Part shown: positions 8,946-18,385 of the stretch, in pieces | How positions within the stretch are numbered: the first letter of the stretch is position 1 | How the letters are laid out: every line of letters begins with the position of its first letter | The notes under the pieces: generated by a model | Told to the model about the DNA's origin: nothing | Databases searched by the model: none | Seen by the model: the letters and a program-made list of their open reading frames with translations, nothing else | Origin: UBA12545 sp051024685 | GTDB taxonomy: Bacteria > Bacillota > DSM-521 > Neomoorellales > Neomoorellaceae | NCBI GenBank assembly: GCA_051024685.1 | Contig: JAZHPA010000010.1 | Span: forward strand, 1 to 64,000 | DNA: 64,000 bases | Direction of reading: 5' to 3' | Made by a program: the position numbers and the translations under genes

Positions 8946-9746
8946 TTAGAAAATGGGGGTTCTCAGGATATCACCTCCCTGAATGAAAAATCGCCACACA
9001 AAATAGAACAAAAACGTAGCCAGATATATGCCAGCCAGTATAAATCCTGAGATTGGCATTTTTATTGGGTCTATACACGTCCGCCGGGGATAAGCCCCAA
9101 AAGCCCGACTGTCCATCGCTATGGCAGTTATTTGTACTCTGCGTATGGCTCCCACGATTAGAGGAATAGTCAACCGTTGGATAAGGTTAAAGCGACCGCG
9201 AAGAGATCTGTCCTTGCTGGCCATTCCTCTTATAGCATGGGCATTCATAATAGTCCTGGCTTCGGCTTGAATCATGGGAAGAAAACGAAGAGCAGCATAT
9301 GCAGCATAAGCATATCGATACGGAAGGTGCATTATCTCAATCAGTTCATTAACCATCCGTGCAGGGTCCGTTGTATGAGCAAAAACTATTGATGAGGTAC
9401 CTAGTACTAGGAGCCTAAAAAACAGAGTGATCCCATATGCAAGACCCTCTCTGGAGATCGCGAGGGGTCCCAGCTTCAGGATATGGCTTTTGTCAGGATA
9501 CAGCACTGACATGAGCACAAGCAACCAAATGCCTACCAAGAAGAGGACTGAAATACGTTTTAAAAGAGCGAGAAAAGGTATTCTGGCCAGAAAAACAGCG
9601 ATTAAGACAATCGACGAGAAAATGACAAAGTTTTCTTCAGGTCGAGCCGTTACCAATACAAGAGCTCCTGTAGAAAACAACCATACAAGTTTAGTTATGG
9701 CATCCATCCTGTGGAGAATAGAATCACCAGGAGTATATAGTAACAT
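8946..9746 (-). CDS. ecfT: ECF transporter transmembrane (T) component
   Basis: A 266-aa membrane protein of the CbiQ/EcfT/YkoC family that couples ATP hydrolysis to toppling of the S component. Features seen: the N-terminal P-G-D-S-I-L-H-R-M-D motif, several transmembrane segments, and the cytoplasmic coupling helices with A-R-x motifs (AEARTIMNAHAIRG and a second VQITAIAMDSRAFG). Length is normal. The start overlaps the stop of the ATPase gene, so the two are translationally coupled. Confidence 0.88.
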   Translation of the reverse strand: MLLYTPGDSILHRMDAITKLVWLFSTGALVLVTARPEENFVIFSSIVLIAVFLARIPFLALLKRISVLFLVGIWLLVLMSVLYPDKSHILKLGPLAISREGLAYGITLFFRLLVLGTSSIVFAHTTDPARMVNELIEIMHLPYRYAYAAYAALRFLPMIQAEARTIMNAHAIRGMASKDRSLRGRFNLIQRLTIPLIVGAIRRVQITAIAMDSRAFGAYPRRTCIDPIKMPISGFILAGIYLATFLFYFVWRFFIQGGDILRTPIF

Positions 9747-11506
9747 TACCCTATGCTCCTTTCTACCAACATATTAGCAAGATAGACAGGGTTGGGCTCA
9801 AATGGTAAATGGGGAAAGACATTGTGTATCTGCTTTAACAGTCGGAGGGTTTCCGGGACAGCCAGCTGATAACGCTCAGCCACATGTCCGCTTTCAAATA
9901 GAGCTTCGGGTACACCTTGATACACTAACCTTCCATTATTAAGGACTATCACTGTATCTGCGTATTCGGCTACAAGACGCATATTATGGGTTATTAATAT
10001 CACCGTAAGCCCTTCTGTATTCTTTAAATCCACAAGAATATCCATCAGCATCTTGGCATTTCTGAAGTCCTGCCCCGAAGTTGGCTCATCAAGAATAAGG
10101 ATTTCTGGGTGATAAGCAAGCATGCTAGCTATACTTAGTCTCCGCTTTTGACCCAAGCTCAAATTAAACGGATGCTTGCCTACCAGATGGTCAAGACGAA
10201 ACATCGCGAGGATACTCATAACCCTGACCCGGACCTGTTCCTCACTAAGGCCCTGGTTTCTTAAACCTACTGCTACTTCGTCAAATACATTGTCCGTGAC
10301 AAATTGATGCTCAGGGTATTGAAACACATACCCCACTTTACGAGCAAGATCGCGTATGGAGGTTCTTGTGGTATCTAAACCACATACTTCTACTCTACCA
10401 GCAGTAGGTCTATGAAGCCCTATTAGCAAGGAAGCAAACGTGCTCTTACCCGACCCATTCTGCCCTACAAGAGCAACTATCTGTTGTCTATATATCTGAC
10501 AATTAATCCCCTGCAAAGCCAACGTACCATCTGGATATCTTAGCGTTACATCCTGTAGTGAAGCAACAACCTCACTTTTTCGCGCGCTATCTCCCTTGTA
10601 TCTTTCCCGAACTGAGGGTTCACTATTTGGGGATAGAGCCGCCTGGAATTCAAGGTTATAAATCGGTATTTCTGAACCCTTAAGAGGGAAGGGCGAGAAA
10701 ACATACCCGCGCTTACGGGCAGCAAGAGCAAACTCACATACTTCCGGCAACCATAACCCTAACTGATCCCTAATAAACACACCCTTATCGGCCAGGATTT
10801 CGCGCGGAGTCCCATTAAATATGATATGTCCATTGTCCATAACCACAAGCCGGTCAGCCAAATCAATTATGTTGGATATATCATGTTCGATAACTATGGT
10901 TGTAACCTGATGGGTCCGGTTAATGTCGCGAATAAGTTGGGCAACCTCCATGCACCCAGCAGGATCCAAGTTAGCTGTAGGCTCGTCAAGGACTATAACC
11001 TTGGGCTCCATGACCAGAACCGACGCTATAGACACACGCTGTTTTTGTCCTCCTGAAAGTGAAAACACTACCTTGTATGCATGATCACTCATCCCGACGA
11101 ATTCTAGTGCACGCTGCAGTCGGCGCAGAATCTCATCTTTCGGTACGAGAAGGTTCTGAGCGCCAAAAGCCACCTCATCTCTAACGTAGATATTACACAA
11201 CTGACTGTCGGGATCCTGAAAAATCATCCCTACTTCTGTCGCCATCTCGTGAATACCGTACTCAAGGGTATCCTTACCGCTAACTTTTATACTGCCTTTG
11301 AACTTCCCACCCATAACTTGCGGAATGATCCCGTTAAGGCAAAGCGCTAAGGTGCTCTTTCCACACCCGCTGGGTCCTACTATAACTACAAATTCCCCCT
11401 GCTGGATATCAAGGTTGATTTCTTCTAACACAGGCTTTTCCTCGTCCGGATACCAGTAACTCAGACCTTTAATGTGAACTGCATCAAATGCCCCTAGTTC
11501 AGCCAT
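9746..11506 (-). CDS. Energy-coupling factor double ATPase (YkoD-like)
   Basis: A 586-aa protein with two complete ABC domains in one chain. The first Walker A (GPSGCGKSTL) and signature LSGGQKQR lie in the N-terminal half, with VIVLDEPTANLDP as Walker B. The second Walker A is GQNGSGKSTF, with LSLGQKRR and ILILDEPTSGQD. It replaces the usual EcfA/EcfA' pair, as YkoD does. The open frame extends to 11578, overlapping the upstream gene, but the ATG at 11506 has a strong AGGAGG site 10 nt upstream and still precedes the first ABC strand, so it is preferred. It energises the adjacent T and S components. Confidence 0.9.
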   Translation of the reverse strand: MAELGAFDAVHIKGLSYWYPDEEKPVLEEINLDIQQGEFVVIVGPSGCGKSTLALCLNGIIPQVMGGKFKGSIKVSGKDTLEYGIHEMATEVGMIFQDPDSQLCNIYVRDEVAFGAQNLLVPKDEILRRLQRALEFVGMSDHAYKVVFSLSGGQKQRVSIASVLVMEPKVIVLDEPTANLDPAGCMEVAQLIRDINRTHQVTTIVIEHDISNIIDLADRLVVMDNGHIIFNGTPREILADKGVFIRDQLGLWLPEVCEFALAARKRGYVFSPFPLKGSEIPIYNLEFQAALSPNSEPSVRERYKGDSARKSEVVASLQDVTLRYPDGTLALQGINCQIYRQQIVALVGQNGSGKSTFASLLIGLHRPTAGRVEVCGLDTTRTSIRDLARKVGYVFQYPEHQFVTDNVFDEVAVGLRNQGLSEEQVRVRVMSILAMFRLDHLVGKHPFNLSLGQKRRLSIASMLAYHPEILILDEPTSGQDFRNAKMLMDILVDLKNTEGLTVILITHNMRLVAEYADTVIVLNNGRLVYQGVPEALFESGHVAERYQLAVPETLRLLKQIHNVFPHLPFEPNPVYLANMLVERSIG

Positions 11507-11546
11507 ACCCAGTAGACCTCCTGCTCCTACAAATCCAGTCTTGGGG

Positions 11547-12599
11547 TTAAATGTAACCTCTACTTCCATTATCCCCAAGTGTTTCTGACGACCGCCGTTG
11601 CCATGCTAGGTTAGTTAAACCCTCGGCAATGTCCGCCAGTCTCAACTTATTTACCTCTTCCACAATTTCGATCCATTGTGGAGGAAAAGCCTTAATACCT
11701 GCGTACGCACCAGCAATGGCACCTGCTATTGCACCGACGGTGTCACAATCTCCACCCAGGTTTGCGGCCATCAGTATCGCATTTTGGGGATCGCCGCCGG
11801 CCAAGGCGAATATTGCTATAGCAGCCGGAACAGCCTCGGTTGTATATTCCCCTGAGCCAATAACTTCGTAAATATCGGTAATTGCCCTAGATTCCAAATC
11901 GCTTTCAATAATTCTAAGAGCCAAATTTATGCGTGCAGCTACAGAGGCGGCGGGATATGGAAAACCTCTACTCCGACCCAAAACTGCCCCTGCGACTGCC
12001 CTATCTACAATACTTCTGATACAGCAACCTTCTTCGAAACATGCAGAGATTGCAAACGCTACCGCAGCAGCTCCAGAAATAGCAACACCAGTACCATGGG
12101 TAGGGAGACATGCATTTACAACGTCCTCGAGAAGTTGGCACTCATCAAACATACCGCCATTAATTATACCCACAGGGGCAATTCTCATCGCAGCGCCGTT
12201 GGTGTAACCATCCTTTCCTGCCAACTCTACTGGCTCACCTCGCAGTAACCGACCCAAGGCCACCCTTGAACTAGGACCAACTTTATTAGATTCAAGCCCC
12301 CCGATTTCCTGTAACCATTGTAGGAGTTCGTCGGCCACTACCCCGGGATCGACCCTTTGAACCCTCAAAATGGCCTTAGCCAAATGAACAGTCTGTTCTG
12401 TATCGTCTGTTACCTGTCCCCTCTTTAGACCCGCGTGATACCTGTGACCCGCCGGCGCGTCCACAAACTCCTCAATCTTCCCGAACAGCGAGCGAATTTC
12501 CTCAGGGGTCAGGAACGAGGTGGGCATACCCATGGCATCACCACAGGCTACACCCATAAGACATCCGTACGCTTTTTCTAGGAAGGACTGCCTATTCAT
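11547..12599 (-). CDS. ADP-ribosylglycohydrolase-family protein
   Basis: A 350-aa protein of the DraG/ARH fold. Metal-binding motifs are visible: GVACGDAMGMP near residue 15, V-T-D-D-T-E-Q-T near 55, and G-G-D-C-D-T-V-G-A-I-A-G-A-I-A-G-A near 290. These residues bind two Mg ions and hydrolyse N- or O-glycosidic bonds of ADP-ribosylated or related ribosyl compounds. The start at 12599 (M-N-R-Q-S-F) has an AGGGTGAT site 7 nt upstream and overlaps the kinase stop by 8 nt. In this operon, between a sugar/nucleoside kinase and an ECF transporter with a nucleoside hydrolase, it more likely cleaves a small ribosyl metabolite than a modified protein; that is inference. Confidence 0.87.
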   Translation of the reverse strand: MNRQSFLEKAYGCLMGVACGDAMGMPTSFLTPEEIRSLFGKIEEFVDAPAGHRYHAGLKRGQVTDDTEQTVHLAKAILRVQRVDPGVVADELLQWLQEIGGLESNKVGPSSRVALGRLLRGEPVELAGKDGYTNGAAMRIAPVGIINGGMFDECQLLEDVVNACLPTHGTGVAISGAAAVAFAISACFEEGCCIRSIVDRAVAGAVLGRSRGFPYPAASVAARINLALRIIESDLESRAITDIYEVIGSGEYTTEAVPAAIAIFALAGGDPQNAILMAANLGGDCDTVGAIAGAIAGAYAGIKAFPPQWIEIVEEVNKLRLADIAEGLTNLAWQRRSSETLGDNGSRGYI

Positions 12600-13596
12600 G
12601 GCTGTCATCACCCTTTTCGGCCTCTATTTCCAAAATGCTCCGCTCGTCTGTACCGTAGTACTGGCTCAACCGATCCAACATATCCCCCCAAGTAGGTAGT
12701 GACGTCTGCGCCCCAAAATCCTCAACCACAAAACTCGCCACGGCACTGCCAATTCGGGCACACATCTCCATATCAAGCTGGTATAACAACCCTGCTATTA
12801 CACCAGCCGCATAGGCATCACCGGCTCCGGTTGGATCGGTAAACCTCCGAGGTGGAACAGCAGGGACAGCACACTCATAGATTCCGGAACCACTGGTAAA
12901 CACCTCGCTGCCACTAGCACCACGAGTTATGAATATGGCACTAAGGGGAAACTCAAACAGCTCACTGATATTACACCTATTGATATACTTCAGTAGATAA
13001 GTAGCCTCATCCTCATTACAAATTAGGATATCTGTATTGATTAGTATGTCCAAAGCTGATCCTGGGATCGCTCCGCACACAATTGTAGTGCATCCCCTTG
13101 ACCTAGCCATGCGGGCAAGTTCGACAGTGCCTGTACCAATAACCGGGGCAACAACAAATATATCATGGGGTTGAAGGTTTATGCCGGCCGGGATATCTTG
13201 CTGTTCACTTGCCCCCACCCCGCCAGAGAAGGAGAAGCATAGCGTGCTGCCATCAGAGCTATAAAACATAAAGCAATGGCCATCCTTACGTGACGAATCC
13301 ACTACAATACCGGAAAGATTTACTCCTATGTACTTCAGCCATCGCTCGTATTCCGAACCAATGAAATCTTCACTAACTCTATGTATCGGCGTACTTGCCC
13401 ATCCCAGTCGTGCAAGGGCTACAGAGATGTTAAATGCCGACCCACCATAATAAACCTTGCCCGACACGCTGGGGCAGTCAAGAATCTCTGCATACTTACC
13501 TGCGACTGCCTCTTCAGAAATAGGATAGATATGATCGTATATAGCAGCGTTGCCAATTACGTACACCTGTTTTTTTATATTTTTGCCACCGTTCAT
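12592..13596 (-). CDS. PfkB-family carbohydrate/nucleoside kinase
   Basis: A 334-aa ribokinase-superfamily enzyme. It has the N-terminal PfkB signature G-G-S-A-F-N-I-S-V-A-L-A-R-L-G and the catalytic D-P-T-G-A-G-D-A-Y-A-A-G with the base Asp. It should phosphorylate a sugar or nucleoside using ATP. It differs clearly from the second PfkB kinase nearby (13878-14822), which looks like a true ribokinase. ATG start, GGGGAG site at 5 nt. It is the first gene of the transporter operon and overlaps the glycohydrolase-family gene. The 281 nt upstream hold no gene and probably its promoter. Substrate unknown. Confidence 0.86.
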   Translation of the reverse strand: MNGGKNIKKQVYVIGNAAIYDHIYPISEEAVAGKYAEILDCPSVSGKVYYGGSAFNISVALARLGWASTPIHRVSEDFIGSEYERWLKYIGVNLSGIVVDSSRKDGHCFMFYSSDGSTLCFSFSGGVGASEQQDIPAGINLQPHDIFVVAPVIGTGTVELARMARSRGCTTIVCGAIPGSALDILINTDILICNEDEATYLLKYINRCNISELFEFPLSAIFITRGASGSEVFTSGSGIYECAVPAVPPRRFTDPTGAGDAYAAGVIAGLLYQLDMEMCARIGSAVASFVVEDFGAQTSLPTWGDMLDRLSQYYGTDERSILEIEAEKGDDSHE

Positions 13597-13877
13597 ATTT
13601 TCTCCCCATTCCTAAATTCGCTTCCAAACTTCACTATTGAATTACCATTGCGTGCCTATTTAAGATAATATTGACTTTTATCAAATCCTCCACCAATTGG
13701 AAGCTCTTAAGGTCCCAGCAAATTGCGAATTACGCACTCCCTAAAGTGGTAGGGTAGCCCGCATATCCGGCTCCTTGTTCTTACCAAAGTTAGTGTTTCC
13801 TAAACTCTTTTACACATCTGCAAACCGTAAGACGAGGTTTTGGTAATTTGGCCACCTTGGGTATACACTTAGGAAGG

Positions 13878-14822
13878 CTAACGTCTTTCTCTAGTTAACA
13901 CTGGCGATTCCTGACCTAACAATTTGTTGACCGCCTCCCGTGTAGGCAACGACGCTTGCGCACCAAAGCGGGTGGTAGTAATGGCGCCAGCAGCGTTGGC
14001 CAGCTTCAAGGCTTCCCTTAGAGGTTGACCTTCGGCCAAACCTACCGCTACGCCGGCATTAAAGGCGTCGCCTGCCGCGGTACTGTCCATGGCCTTCACC
14101 CGAAACCCATCAATATGTTCCATAACGTTCTCTTCAGCCCATAGCACTCCCCGCGGTCCTAATTTGATTAATACTGCCCTCACACCAAGACCCAGGATCT
14201 CGGCTGCGGCCAATCGGGCGCTTTTCACATCGAAAATACAACGGCCACTAAGCTTTTCTGCCTCCCTTTCGTTGGGGGTTAATACGTCAACGCAAGTCAA
14301 CAGCGATGGAGGTAGGGTCTGGACCGGGGCCGGGTCAAGAATTACCGTCTTGCCCAGTTCCCGGGCCAGGGAAGCAGCGAAGCTTACCGTTTCTAGGGGT
14401 ATTTCCAGCTGTAGCATTACGACGCTGGCCTTCTTGATTAGCTCCTTGGCCCTCATAATATCTTCCGACCGGCAGAGCCAGTTAGCACCCGGAACCACAA
14501 TAATCGAGTTTTCAGCCACAGCGTCGACAGAGATCAAGGCCACCCCCGTTGGCGCTTCCGGCTTTTGGTGCACAAAAGAAGTATCAACTCCATCCGCCGC
14601 CAGAGCTTGCAAAAGCGTTTTTCCAAATAAATCTCTACCCACACATCCTACCATGGCTACGCTAGCGCCCAATCTGGCGGCAGCTACTGCCTGGTTAGCC
14701 CCCTTTCCGCCGGGTATCATACGGAAATCTTGCCCGTAGATTGTTTCTCCTCTGGCAGGCATTTTGTCTGCTATTACCATCAGATCCATATTTAAGCTTC
14801 CAATAACTACAATATCTACCAT
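13878..14822 (-). CDS. rbsK: Ribokinase
   Basis: A 314-aa ribokinase that phosphorylates D-ribose to ribose-5-phosphate. The N-terminal V-V-I-G-S-L-N-M-D-L substrate region, G-G-K-G-A-N-Q-A-V-A-A-A-R-L-G and the C-terminal D-S-T-A-A-G-D-A-F-N-A-G-V-A-V-G motif match the RbsK family. The start overlaps the last codons of the LacI regulator gene (ATGGTAG), so the two are one unit. It gives a fate for ribose produced by the nucleoside hydrolase at 6998-7963. No ribose ABC transporter is present, which supports a role in nucleoside salvage. Confidence 0.9.
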   Translation of the reverse strand: MVDIVVIGSLNMDLMVIADKMPARGETIYGQDFRMIPGGKGANQAVAAARLGASVAMVGCVGRDLFGKTLLQALAADGVDTSFVHQKPEAPTGVALISVDAVAENSIIVVPGANWLCRSEDIMRAKELIKKASVVMLQLEIPLETVSFAASLARELGKTVILDPAPVQTLPPSLLTCVDVLTPNEREAEKLSGRCIFDVKSARLAAAEILGLGVRAVLIKLGPRGVLWAEENVMEHIDGFRVKAMDSTAAGDAFNAGVAVGLAEGQPLREALKLANAAGAITTTRFGAQASLPTREAVNKLLGQESPVLTRERR

Positions 14823-15850
14823 ATCCTGTTTCCTTTCTTACAGGTTGACTGTCTGATTATCAGTCTGGGTTGTAATACTACCTGTCGTGGTTCCTGCACC
14901 CCAGGCCTGTTAATTCGCTCCAGCAGGATCTCGCACGCCGTCATACCCAATCGATAGACGGGTTGAGCCACTGTTGTCAAAGGGGGCTTTTCCAGCGCTG
15001 CCCATAAAATATCGTCATAACCAACGATTGAGATATCTTCCGGTACCCTCAAGTTCTTGCCTTCAATAGCCCTGTTGGCACCGATGGCAAGCATGTCGTT
15101 GGCTGCAAAGACAGCGCTAGGTTGCCTTCCCCTTTCCAGGAGATCTGTCATTTGTTTAAAACCACTTTCGTACGTAAATTCGCCATAGCTGATCAGACTG
15201 CGATCTATAGGGACTCCCTTTTCTTGATGAGCAAGAATATAACCCTGTTCACGTTCCCGTGTGGTAGAAACATCCAGGGGGCCGCCCAAGAAGGCAATCT
15301 CCCTATGGCCTTCGTCTAATAAATGGGTCACCGCCAGATAAGCGCCGTGTATGTTATCACAAAAAACACTGTCTGCAGCCACCCCTTCTACACGGCGGTC
15401 AATCAAGACCACCGGGATACCATTACTGGCAACTTCCTGGATACACGAACTTTCGGAGCTACTACCGACAATGATTATGCCGTCAACAAACCTCTGCACC
15501 AGGGTTCTCAGATACTTTTCTTCATTCGCCGGCTCGTTATCGGAATTGCACAGAAAAACCGTGTAACCATGTACGCTGGCTGTGTCTTCAATACTACGGG
15601 CGAGAGACGGGAAAAACGCATTTGTAATATCTGGCAGAATCAAGCCAATAGTATAGGTGTGCCCACCTCCCAGGCCCTTGGCCATGGGGTTGGGCCTGAA
15701 GCCCAGCTCTTCGATGGCTTTCAGTACTCTTTCCTTCACTTCCGCACTGACGTAACCGCTGTTATTCATGACTCTGGACACTGTCGAGGGGGCCACCCCA
15801 GCTTTATGCGCGACATCCTTGATAGTAACAACCTTTGCTCCAGCACTCAT
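14816..15850 (-). CDS. LacI-family transcriptional regulator
   Basis: A 344-aa repressor. The N-terminal HTH (T-I-K-D-V-A-H-K-A-G-V-A-P-S-T-V-S-R-V-M-N) is followed by the hinge helix and a periplasmic-binding-protein-like effector domain (I-G-L-I-L-P-D-I onward). It is probably a ribose or purine-ribosyl sensor for the downstream ribokinase and possibly the ECF operon. Palindromes of LacI type lie just upstream of its start, suggesting autoregulation. Confidence 0.92.
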   Translation of the reverse strand: MSAGAKVVTIKDVAHKAGVAPSTVSRVMNNSGYVSAEVKERVLKAIEELGFRPNPMAKGLGGGHTYTIGLILPDITNAFFPSLARSIEDTASVHGYTVFLCNSDNEPANEEKYLRTLVQRFVDGIIIVGSSSESSCIQEVASNGIPVVLIDRRVEGVAADSVFCDNIHGAYLAVTHLLDEGHREIAFLGGPLDVSTTREREQGYILAHQEKGVPIDRSLISYGEFTYESGFKQMTDLLERGRQPSAVFAANDMLAIGANRAIEGKNLRVPEDISIVGYDDILWAALEKPPLTTVAQPVYRLGMTACEILLERINRPGVQEPRQVVLQPRLIIRQSTCKKGNRIW

Positions 15851-15888
15851 TCTGCTGATTCTCCAGTTCAGGGAAAACTTGCGTCAGG

Positions 15889-15931
15889 AAACGTTTTTGA
15901 GGATATCGTTTCCATATGGAACCGTTTCCCG
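15889..15931. promoter_or_regulatory. Candidate operators of the LacI regulator
   Basis: Upstream of the LacI start are a perfect 8-bp palindrome AAACGTTT (15889-15896) and, 13 bp further, the perfect palindrome TTCCATATGGAA (15910-15921) flanked by CGTTTCC-like half sites. CG-centred A/T arms are characteristic of LacI-family operators. Confidence 0.55.
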
Positions 15932-16143
15932 TTATCTAGACTAATATATTCGTCATTATCAGTCAAATTCCTGCTGGGTGCTCACCATTGTCGCATAAAA
16001 ATTTGAGTGGAAGAAGTTGAGGTAGTAAATGGCAACTCGTAGCAACGTCGAGAGGAAGGCGGCTAGCCCGTTCCCCTCGCACCGCCATCAACCCAGATAG
16101 CCCGGATTGAACCCCGAAGGCGTCTATATGGACTTCTCGAACC

Positions 16144-16340
16144 GTCGCCGGTATACTAGGGTAGTGCCCCAGTTTACCCAGGAGGCAGTTCTTTCATAGT
16201 AGGTACTTCGCCATTTTCAAAAACCGCTATCCTCTTCTCTTCCCCTTCCTGCCTTAAAGACTCGCCCCTTCTTGAATGGTCCTAAGTTTAACGGTACCAT
16301 GTTGGATAGGGGTTTTCCCAAAATCCTTGCTGCGTCTAGC
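16144..16340 (-). other. Decayed coding-like stretch, unidentified
   Basis: The minus strand reads L-D-A-A-R-I-L-G-K-P-L-S-N-M-V-P-L-N-L, continues toward G-P-F-K-K-G-R, then shifts frame to K-R-I-A-V-F-E-N-G-E before stops. It looks like a protein remnant with a frameshift. I do not recognise the family. No other gene is seen between 15851 and 16469. Confidence 0.3.
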
Positions 16341-16343
16341 TTC

Positions 16344-16424
16344 TACCCCTTATCATACCCCTTATCATTTGAATAGGGGTCTGATAAGGGTGTCTATCTA
16401 TACCCCTGGTCATACCCCTATCCA
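16344..16424. repeat. Paired 12-bp tandem repeats (iteron-like)
   Basis: TACCCCTTATCA occurs twice back to back (16344-16367). After 33 bp there is a second back-to-back pair of variants, TACCCCTGGTCA and TACCCCTATCCA (16401-16424). Between them an inverted partner TGATAAGGGT (16382-16391) can pair with either first copy. The array lies just downstream of the radical SAM gene. Confidence 0.75.
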
Positions 16425-16469
16425 CCAGTGGAGAGGGTGTCCACCACCTTTTTGAGGTCTTATGAATTA

Positions 16470-17876
16470 TCACCGACAGCTTTCAGCCATTGACCTCCGG
16501 TAAGGGCCTGCCCCCTCTTCTCTCTGACGCTGCAACCATAGCTCATCAGAGATGGCCTTCCACCTCATTGCCCGCTGGTCGAGATAAGTACCGATTTCCC
16601 CCATGAGGACGGTCTCTGCCCCTCTATGGGTAGGATAAGCACCACTTTCTCTAACAATCTCCCGCAAGGCCTCGGGGACATCGATAATTGGGCAAGGTCG
16701 AAGTAGGTTATCAGAAAACGGCTGGCGTTTCTGGTAAGCCTTAAAAAGAGGTGACTGGAGGACTTCCTTCAAGCTCTTTTCCTTGATGTTGTCAATAGCG
16801 AAATGGACAAAGGCACAAGGTTCCACATCACCCCTGGCATTGATGTGGAAGTAACACCTTCCCCCAGCGATACACCCTCCAATGAGAGCCCCATCGTTCC
16901 AGAAATCGATAATGGTGATCGGCTTTTCACTGCGCAACTGAACTATCTGGTTCACCAGCCATGCCCTTTGCTCAGGAAGCACCATTAAGTCTAAGTCAGG
17001 CTCACTACCTATAGGAATGTAATGGAAAGTCCAGACATACTTGACACCTTTTTCAATGAGAAAATCAATAAACTCGTCACTGGCAACTTCCTCAACATTC
17101 TCTCTGGTAATAGTGATAGAAGCCCCAAACAAGACTCCTCGTTCTTTAAGGTAGTCCATTGCTTGGGTGATCCGGCGAAACACCCCTTTGCCCCGGCGGT
17201 AATCAGTGCGCTCTTCCCAACCCTCAATACTGATTGCTGGGGAGATATTACCTAGTTCCCGAAGCCGGTCAGCCACTTGTTCATCGATCTTGGTGCCATT
17301 GGTGTAGATCATGAACACCATGTCATTATGCTTTTCAGCGATGTCATAGAGATAAGGATACATGAAAGGCTCTCCACCTGACATCACCACAGCATAGATC
17401 CCTAATTCCTTGGCTTCGCAGAAGATCCGGTCAAGGAGCTCTGGCTCCAGTTGATCATGTTTTCTGTACTCTCCTGCCCAACAGCCAATGCATTTAAGGT
17501 TACAGGCGCTCGTGGGGTCAATCAGGAAAGTAAAAGGAACATGAATGCCTTCTTCCTGCTCAACCTGGATCTGACGCGGTCTCCCCAGAAGAATGGCATT
17601 GAGGATAGTGTTGCAGACCAGTTTCTTCCGGACCCCTGGGTCGATCTCTGAAAACAGCTTGTTCAGGTATTCCCTCATTACTGGGTCATTTTCGTAGGCC
17701 TTTCGGGTATTCTGAATTGATTCCTTGTGCCCAGGAGCCCGAGCAATAACCTCAATTAGGCGGAGAAAACGGGGAATGTTTGTTTCTGGATTGCCTTCAA
17801 TATAACTCAAGACTTGCTCAATCAGCTTTTCCCCAAGGACTTTTTTAGCATAACCTAGATTCAGGCGCTTAGACAT
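16470..17876 (-). CDS. Radical SAM protein with Cys-rich C-terminal (SPASM-like) region
   Basis: A 468-aa protein. A helical N-terminal region of about 125 residues precedes the radical SAM barrel, whose cluster motif is C-N-L-K-C-I-G-C, followed by M-S-G-G-E-P-F binding S-adenosylmethionine. The C-terminal half has further Cys residues (G-G-C-I-A-G-G-R-C-Y-F-H-I-N, V-E-P-C-A-F, R-P-C-P-I-I-D) like those that bind auxiliary clusters in SPASM proteins. The ATG at 17876 has a GGGGGT site at 7 nt and is preferred over the GTG three codons upstream. No peptide substrate gene was found beside it. The neighbours are an IS relic and a repeat array, so function cannot be inferred. Confidence 0.85.
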   Translation of the reverse strand: MSKRLNLGYAKKVLGEKLIEQVLSYIEGNPETNIPRFLRLIEVIARAPGHKESIQNTRKAYENDPVMREYLNKLFSEIDPGVRKKLVCNTILNAILLGRPRQIQVEQEEGIHVPFTFLIDPTSACNLKCIGCWAGEYRKHDQLEPELLDRIFCEAKELGIYAVVMSGGEPFMYPYLYDIAEKHNDMVFMIYTNGTKIDEQVADRLRELGNISPAISIEGWEERTDYRRGKGVFRRITQAMDYLKERGVLFGASITITRENVEEVASDEFIDFLIEKGVKYVWTFHYIPIGSEPDLDLMVLPEQRAWLVNQIVQLRSEKPITIIDFWNDGALIGGCIAGGRCYFHINARGDVEPCAFVHFAIDNIKEKSLKEVLQSPLFKAYQKRQPFSDNLLRPCPIIDVPEALREIVRESGAYPTHRGAETVLMGEIGTYLDQRAMRWKAISDELWLQRQREEGAGPYRRSMAESCR

Positions 17877-17983
17877 CACTTTCACCCCCGCAGAGGTTTT
17901 TGAGACCCAAAAGACCCAAAAATTTTCGAAGAAAAAAATGCCTTTTAACCAACACCTTAAAACATATTCTTATTTAAACAACG

Positions 17984-18195
17984 CTAGGGGTCAAGTCCGA
18001 ATTTTGGTGTAAATTCCCCCTGGTAGACAAGCTCAACCCGTTTGAAGCTGCACTTACGCGGGTATCTGTATTGCTCACCTCCTTGCGCTGTTCTCCCGTA
18101 CCGTTGGTCGTCCGCAGCCGTTTCTGGTACTGCTCGGGCAGAGCGATCACCGCCATGGCGTCTTCAAACCCGGCCTCCAACCGCTCCACCGCCAA
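17984..18195 (-). pseudogene. C-terminal relic of an IS256-family transposase
   Basis: A minus-strand frame reads M-A-V-E-R-L-E-A-G-F-E-D-A-M, then L-P-E-Q-Y-Q-K-R-L-R-T-T-N-G, which is the conserved IS256-family region (R-L-R-T-T-N) near the last catalytic residue. It then loses frame; the usual R-R-R-E continuation is missing, and a short piece F-T-P-K-F-G-L-D-P before a stop appears in another frame. It is truncated and frameshifted, with no inverted repeats found. Confidence 0.7.
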
Positions 18196-18385
18196 GGCTC
18201 ATAATCCTAGTGCGTGCGGAGCCTCGCACCTTATCCTGACCTGTATTTAACTGTCAAATTTCAACCTGAGCGTGCGACAATGCCAATGAACACCGCAAAG
18301 CATCGCCTAGGACAAAGGAAAGGGCTAAATGTTTTTGTGCGCAGCTATGTAAACCTTCGGATTGGTTGTAAGGCGCACGCTATAA

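Noticed and set aside
16344..16424. CRISPR array
   Set aside because: Repeat units are 12 bp and contiguous, with no spacers of regular length and no cas genes.
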